NCBI RefSeq assembly: GCF_000427905.1
Contig: NZ_KE386603.1
Coordinates: 925,332 to 989,331 of the forward strand
Direction: 5' to 3'
DNA: 64,000 bases
DNA from: Thermocrispum agreste DSM 44070
GTDB lineage: Bacteria > Actinomycetota > Actinomycetes > Mycobacteriales > Pseudonocardiaceae
Shown: positions 60,016 to 64,000 of the stretch, piece after piece
Layout: the number at the start of each line of letters is the position of its first letter
Numbering within the stretch: position 1 is the first letter of the stretch
Position numbers and translations under genes: made by a program
The notes under the pieces: model-generated
What the model was told of the DNA's origin: nothing
What the model saw: only the letters and a program-made list of their open reading frames with translations
The model's database searches: none

Positions 60016-61257
60016 TCAGTCCGTCTTCGCCCGTAACGCCCGGCTCAGCGGCAGGGCGGTGAGCTCCACCTGCCACGGGCGGGCGCCCCAGCCGGTGAGC
60101 AGCCGGGCGATCGAGTCCGCGTCGGTTTCCGCGGGCGGCTCCCAGCACAGCCTGCGGACCAGTTCCGGCAACAGCAGGTTCTCCACCGGTACCCGGTGCT
60201 GCTCGGACAGTTCCGCCAGCGCCGAGCGTGCCGCGGTCAGCCGGGCGGCCGCTTCCGGGTGCCGATCGGCCCAGCGGCTCGGCGGTGGCGGGCCCTCGCT
60301 GGGCTGGCTGGGGTTCGGCAGCTCGTCCGGGGGCAGTCGGCGGGCCTGTTCGATGTGCCGCATCCACAGCGTCGACAGCGAACGTTGCCGTTTGCCTCCG
60401 AACACGTCCAGCGCCCTGAGCTCGTCGACGGTCCTGGGGTTGCTCAGCGCGGCGGCCACGATGGCCTTGTCCGGCAGGATCCGGTTCGGCGCCCGGTCAC
60501 GGTTGCGGGCGAGTTCGTCGCGGGCTTGCCACAGGGCGCGCACCACGGCCAGCGCACGGGGGGAGCGGATCTTGTGGATGCCGGAGGTGCGCCGCCACGG
60601 CTCCGGGTGCGGTGCAGGCGGGGGAGCGGCCAGGACCGCGGCGAACTCCTGTTCGGCCCAGTCCAGCTTGCCCTGGCCGGCCAGTTCGGTGGCGAGCTTG
60701 TCCCGCAGCGGCAGCAGCAGTTCCACATCCAGCGCGGCGTAGCTCAGCCATGCCTGCGGCAGCGGGCGGGTGGACCAGTCGGCCGCGCCGTGCCCCTTTT
60801 CCAGACGGTACCCGAGCAGCTGCTCCACCATGGTGCCCAGGCCGACCCGCTGGTACCCGGCCAGGCGCGCGGCCAGCTCGGTGTCGAACAACTTCGGCGG
60901 GCGAAGCCCGAGTTCGGTCAGGCACGGCAGGTCCTGCGACGCGGCGTGCAGCACCCACTCGCAGTCGTTGAGCACCGCGCGCAGTGGCTCCAGCTTGCCG
61001 GCCAGTGCGATCGGATCGATCAGGTGTGTGCCCGCGCCGTCGCGCCGCAGCTGGATCAGATACGCCTTCGGCCAGTAGCGGTAGCCCGACGCGCGTTCGG
61101 TGTCCACCGCGATCGCTCCGGTGCCCCCGGCCAGCGCGGCACAAGCGCGCGCCAGCGCTTCCTCGTCCTCGACCACGTCGGGAACGCCGTCCCGGGGCTG
61201 CCGCAGCAGGATCGCGTCGGTGGAGGGCTGGTCGGCTGCGGAGCGTGTGTCGTTCAC
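60016..61257 (-). CDS. RNase D-like 3'-5' exonuclease with HRDC domain
   Basis: 413 residues from GTG 61257. DEDD exonuclease: AIAVDTERASGYRYWP (D, E), WVLHAASQDLPCLTELG (D), LSYAALDVELLLPL (Y...D). HRDC-like helices follow (about 205-280; DELARNRDRAPNRILPD). Predicted to trim RNA 3' ends. TAGGGT lies 8 bases upstream of GTG. Same neighbourhood as M. tuberculosis Rv2681. Confidence 0.88.
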   Translation of the reverse strand: MNDTRSAADQPSTDAILLRQPRDGVPDVVEDEEALARACAALAGGTGAIAVDTERASGYRYWPKAYLIQLRRDGAGTHLIDPIALAGKLEPLRAVLNDCEWVLHAASQDLPCLTELGLRPPKLFDTELAARLAGYQRVGLGTMVEQLLGYRLEKGHGAADWSTRPLPQAWLSYAALDVELLLPLRDKLATELAGQGKLDWAEQEFAAVLAAPPPAPHPEPWRRTSGIHKIRSPRALAVVRALWQARDELARNRDRAPNRILPDKAIVAAALSNPRTVDELRALDVFGGKRQRSLSTLWMRHIEQARRLPPDELPNPSQPSEGPPPPSRWADRHPEAAARLTAARSALAELSEQHRVPVENLLLPELVRRLCWEPPAETDADSIARLLTGWGARPWQVELTALPLSRALRAKTD

Positions 61258-61265
61258 GGCCCGCA

Positions 61266-61299
61266 ACCCTACGCCGACAGTGCCCCGTCGGCGTAGGGT
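61266..61299. promoter_or_regulatory. Perfect 13-bp inverted repeat upstream of RNase D-like gene
   Basis: ACCCTACGCCGAC (61266-61278) and GTCGGCGTAGGGT (61287-61299) are exact reverse complements with an 8-base gap. The arm nearest the gene holds TAGGGT, the probable -10. It may act as operator, or as terminator of the upstream regulator gene. Confidence 0.65.
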
Positions 61300-61324
61300 C
61301 CGGCCGTCACGTCGATCACGATGG

Positions 61325-62041
61325 TCAGCGGATGACCCCCGCCCGCATGGCCAGTGCGACCATCTGGGCCCGGTCACCGGTGCCGAGCTTGCGCCCGATC
61401 CGCGACAGGTGGGACTTCACCGTCAGCGCGGACAGGTTCAGCGCTTCACCGATTTCCTTGTTGGACTGGCCGTCCGCGACGAGCTGGAGCACCTGCACCT
61501 CACGCGAGGACAGCTCGCGCGGGGTGTTGTCGGTGCCGGGGACCCGCGTCCCGGTGGCCAGTACCGGAGCGACGCCCGGGTCGGCGTACACGCCTCCCTC
61601 GAGCACCCTGCGCACGCCGTCGGTCACCGCCATCGGTGACGCCGACTTGAGCAGGTACGCCTGCGCACCGGCCTGGAATGCGGCCCGCACGGCGTACGGG
61701 TCGTCCGACGACGCCAGCACGACCACCCGAGGCCAGCCGTTGCTGCGTAGTTCGGACACCAGCTCGATGCCGCTGCCATCCGGCAGGCCGAGGTCGAGGA
61801 TGGCGAGGTCGCACGGCCCGGTGGCCGCTGCCCTCATCCTCGCTTCGGCGATGGTGGCAGCCTCGTGAACGGTGCCCGCACCCATCTGTGCGAGCCGAGC
61901 GGCGATCGCTTCCCTCAGCAGCGGGTGGTCGTCGACCACCAGCACGGAGAAAAGCTCCTCCCGCGGATGCGGAACCATGCTTGCTGGCAAGCTGCCAGCG
62001 GGCGTGGAACGAGCGGCCTGATTGAAGCCGACGGTAGCCAC
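61325..62041 (-). CDS. LuxR-type response regulator without nearby kinase
   Basis: 238 residues from GTG 62041, supported by GGGAGG upstream. Receiver: SVLVVDDHPLLREAIAARLA, aspartate in CDLAILDLGLPDGSG, lysine in AYLLKSASP. LuxR DNA-binding domain: LSSREVQVLQLVADGQSNKE. No histidine kinase is adjacent, so its input is unknown. A possible promoter -10 is TAGAGT (62148-62143), about 95 bases upstream. Confidence 0.9.
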   Translation of the reverse strand: MATVGFNQAARSTPAGSLPASMVPHPREELFSVLVVDDHPLLREAIAARLAQMGAGTVHEAATIAEARMRAAATGPCDLAILDLGLPDGSGIELVSELRSNGWPRVVVLASSDDPYAVRAAFQAGAQAYLLKSASPMAVTDGVRRVLEGGVYADPGVAPVLATGTRVPGTDNTPRELSSREVQVLQLVADGQSNKEIGEALNLSALTVKSHLSRIGRKLGTGDRAQMVALAMRAGVIR

Positions 62042-62723
62042 GTCACTACCTCCCTGGAGTCGGTCGTGCCCCCCGACCGGCACCGGCACTTTCGGCCGTT
62101 CAGCCGCGCCAGCTTTGAGCCGAAAGTGGTGTCGTGTGACGCACTCTAGCCGCCTGACAGGGTCAGTGGGGCGATCAAATGGGTAAGTATTTCGTTCTGT
62201 TGACTACTCAGAGTGGTGTGATTCACACGATCGGACTACTAATGGCGAAGGCAGTAACGCGGCACTCGTCCAAAGCGATGAACATCAGTTAACGGTTCGC
62301 TCGGCACGGTGAGTGGTTGTTGCGAGCAGACGAGCGGTCGGCGGCCGAGCGGTGCACGCCCGCAGCCTCCCATCGGCCGTATCACAGCCTCTGGCGCATT
62401 CCGATTCGGCCCCAATTTTCCAGTATCTTCGGTTGGCCGGTGACGCCGGGGTCGGCTGTGACGGCTCGCGCCGGCTCCGGTGCTGACACAGCGTCGCCGG
62501 GATCGGTCGCAGATTCCGCGTTACGGCAAGTGGTGGAACGGCTCGTCCGTCCCCCGCGGTGGTCACCGCAGCGATGTGCAGACGGCGTTCAAGGCCTGGT
62601 TCCGGCTTACCTTGGGGGGGAGGGCCGGACACGCGTGCGCAGCCGGCTCGACGTGCCGTCGCGGGCCACTCAGGGCAGCCGCAACGCAGGCCGTCGGCTT
62701 TCCGGCGGCCCCGGGCAGTGGGG
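62042..62723. other. 680-base non-coding stretch with a palindrome upstream of regulator
   Basis: No gene is supportable. 62160-62300 is noticeably richer in A/T than its surroundings. It contains GTGTGATTCACAC (62216-62228), a 13-base palindrome, and another GTGTGA at 62134-62139. TTGACT lies at 62200. These could serve the regulator (minus strand). The rest, 62300-62723, shows nothing. Confidence 0.5.
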
Positions 62724-63287
62724 TCAGGAACCGTGCCGCTGGCCGAAGAGCGTGACACCGACGGGTGGCAGGCCCACGACACTGGCCATCACGCGGCAGA
62801 ACGCCTCGCCGTGCGGCCGAAGGTCGGGTGTCTTCGGCGTCCACGATGCGCGCAGTTCCAGGTCGTCGGTGCGGGCCGGGCCGGAGATGTCGCCGAAGCG
62901 GGCCGAGGACGTGGCGGTCACCGTGCCGCCGAGCGCGGTGTACTCGGCCGCCGTCGCCTCCAGTGCGTCGGTCAGCCAGGACCAGCCGACCGACAGCAGC
63001 AGGGGATCGCCCGCCAGCTCCGGATCGATTTCCGCGGTGACGTAGCCGACCAGCCGCAGCACGCCGTGCCACGGCTCGGGACCGTCCGGGTCGTGCAGCA
63101 GCACCAGACGGCCGGAGGCCACCACGTCGGCCGGCCCGGTCGCCTCGCAACTGAGCGCGTAGGACCACGGAGCGAGCCGCCGAGGTGGCCGGACCGGCTC
63201 GAGGACGAGCTCCGGGCGCGGTCGCACCTGGCGCAGTGCGTCCACGGCCGCCCGGAACACCTCGGGGGCGTGCGTCATCGCGGTCAT
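62724..63287 (-). CDS. DUF3000 family protein
   Basis: 187 residues from ATG 63287, which has TACAGT 8 bases upstream (leaderless pattern). VLEPVRPPRRLAPWSYALS and VGWSWLTDALEATAAEYTAL match DUF3000, an actinobacterial family of unknown function that sits next to hemE. Divergent from hemE here. Confidence 0.88.
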   Translation of the reverse strand: MTAMTHAPEVFRAAVDALRQVRPRPELVLEPVRPPRRLAPWSYALSCEATGPADVVASGRLVLLHDPDGPEPWHGVLRLVGYVTAEIDPELAGDPLLLSVGWSWLTDALEATAAEYTALGGTVTATSSARFGDISGPARTDDLELRASWTPKTPDLRPHGEAFCRVMASVVGLPPVGVTLFGQRHGS

Positions 63288-63727
63288 CGGGGACGACTGT
63301 ATGCCGGAAAACGCTTGCCGAGCCCGTAGGCACGCCGACAATCTCGCCCGGGTGTGGTGGGTCGTGCAGCGCGATCGCCCGATCGGCCGCCGCGCTGCGG
63401 TCGCCGTACGCCCGTCCAGGCGGATGATCGTGCGTTTACCCGGCGCACGGCGCGCGTCCGATCGGAGTACCGCCTCGCCGACGGCGCGCGGGGTCGGTGC
63501 ATCATGCATCGGCCACGGTATGGGCCGTCGACGGGGCGGCGTTCGGTTTCGCAACTGTCGAGCAGAGCGGGGGAGGCCGTGCCGTCGGGTGGGGTGGCGA
63601 GCTTTGCGTGGCTGGCGCGCGGCAGGACGCCCGAAGGTGTACCAAGCCACTGGTACGGGTACCGGGCACGGATCGCGGCCGATGCCGTGGGATCATCGAG
63701 GCCGAGCCACTGGTCGAGGAGAGCGCC
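63288..63727. other. 440-base divergent region between DUF3000 and hemE
   Basis: No gene is convincing; short open frames here have no recognisable family. It holds the promoters of DUF3000 and hemE. TGCATCATGCA (63498-63508) is a perfect palindrome. Confidence 0.4.
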
Positions 63728-64000
63728 GTGCGTGTTGCCGAATCCCTGCGGGGGGACATCGTCCGTCGAGAACTGTCGACGGCGCCGTTCCTGGTGGCCG
63801 CGCGCGGCGGTACCCCGAGCCGGCTGCCGGTGTGGTTCATGCGTCAAGCCGGCCGCAGCCTTCCCGAGTACCGGCGGGTACGCGGCAGCGTGCCGATGCT
63901 CACCGCCTGCTTCGACCCCGGGATGATCACCGAGATCACCCTGCAGCCGGTACGCAGGCACGGCGTCGACGCGGCCATTCTGTTCAGCGACATCGTGGTG
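63728..64000 (+). CDS. hemE: Uroporphyrinogen decarboxylase, 3' end cut by window
   Basis: Decarboxylates uroporphyrinogen III to coproporphyrinogen III in heme synthesis. 91 codons are visible, to the window end. GTG 63728 follows GAGGAG; the protein begins [16 protein letters not shown], then the family signature [15 protein letters not shown] with the substrate-binding arginines. The rest lies outside the window. Confidence 0.95.
   Translation, partial: MRVAESLRGDIVRRELSTAPFLVAARGGTPSRLPVWFMRQAGRSLPEYRRVRGSVPMLTACFDPGMITEITLQPVRRHGVDAAILFSDIVV

Noticed and set aside
62216-62228. CRP-binding site
   Set aside because: CRP sites have TGTGA and TCACA spaced by 6 bases; here the halves are adjacent.

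Overview
The window is high-GC actinobacterial chromosome. The gene content (wag31/DivIVA, sepF, a divisome with ftsQ and ftsZ but no ftsA, a SigA with a long acidic/basic N-terminus, DUF3039, DUF3710, DUF4193, DUF3093, DUF3159 and DUF3000 genes, and polyphosphate glucokinase) and the frequent GTG starts point to the Mycobacteriales/Pseudonocardiales. My guess is a Pseudonocardiaceae member; this rests on overall gene content and order, not on a search. Nearly everything is core-genome material. I saw no rRNA, tRNA, CRISPR array, insertion sequence, prophage or integrase.

Layout. (1) 2-12189: the division and cell-wall (dcw) cluster: mraY (cut by the window edge), murD, ftsW, murG, murC, ftsQ, a promoter with an inverted repeat, then ftsZ, pgeF, yggS, sepF, a YggT-type protein and wag31, closed by a terminator. 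(2) 12294-21846: a membrane protein with an Ada-like metal-binding tail, a T-box riboswitch and ileS, a penicillin-binding-protein-like gene that has lost its catalytic motifs, DUF167, a roughly 0.8 kb apparently decayed stretch, a secreted M28 aminopeptidase (minus), lspA and an RluD-type pseudouridine synthase. (3) 21852-26935: an AsnC-type helix-turn-helix protein with a proline-rich linker, two tandem DUF885 proteins and a DUF2993 protein. (4) 27046-32658: two START-like proteins, a metallophosphoesterase, a YceI remnant, an ArsA-type ATPase, DUF5304, a ROK glucokinase that appears to start at CTG, and a NUDIX-nuclease fusion. (5) 32720-45857: psuG, a tandem-repeat block, DUF3039, a BrkB-family membrane protein, a DEAH helicase, DUF7455, an EamA exporter, a START-acyl-CoA ligase fusion, an APC permease, a NarL-type two-component system and two small membrane proteins. 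(6) 45920-64000: sigA, ppgK, suhB, a cei-like gene, DUF4193, DUF3093, dut, DUF3710, a hydrolase, DUF3159, a TRAM methyltransferase, dxs, an OmpR-type two-component system, an RNase D-like protein, an orphan LuxR-type regulator, DUF3000 and the start of hemE. This order resembles the sigA-to-hemE region of mycobacteria.

How the genes work together. The first block makes lipid II (MraY, MurD, MurG, MurC), handles it at the septum (FtsW, FtsQ, FtsZ, SepF) and directs polar growth (Wag31). ileS is probably controlled by uncharged tRNA-Ile through its T-box. dxs starts isoprenoid supply, and hemE belongs to heme synthesis. The two glucokinases (ROK ATP-type and polyphosphate-type) give two routes to glucose 6-phosphate.

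Two genome-wide habits are visible. Many genes are coupled by 4-base ATGA or GTGA overlaps, and at least a dozen starts have a TANNNT-like -10 element only 6-8 nt upstream, which suggests leaderless mRNAs. I did not find an obvious new defence or mobile system. The most unusual items are the catalytically degenerate PBP, the CTG-started glucokinase, the NUDIX-nuclease fusion, the START-ligase fusion and the repeat block at 33708-33857.
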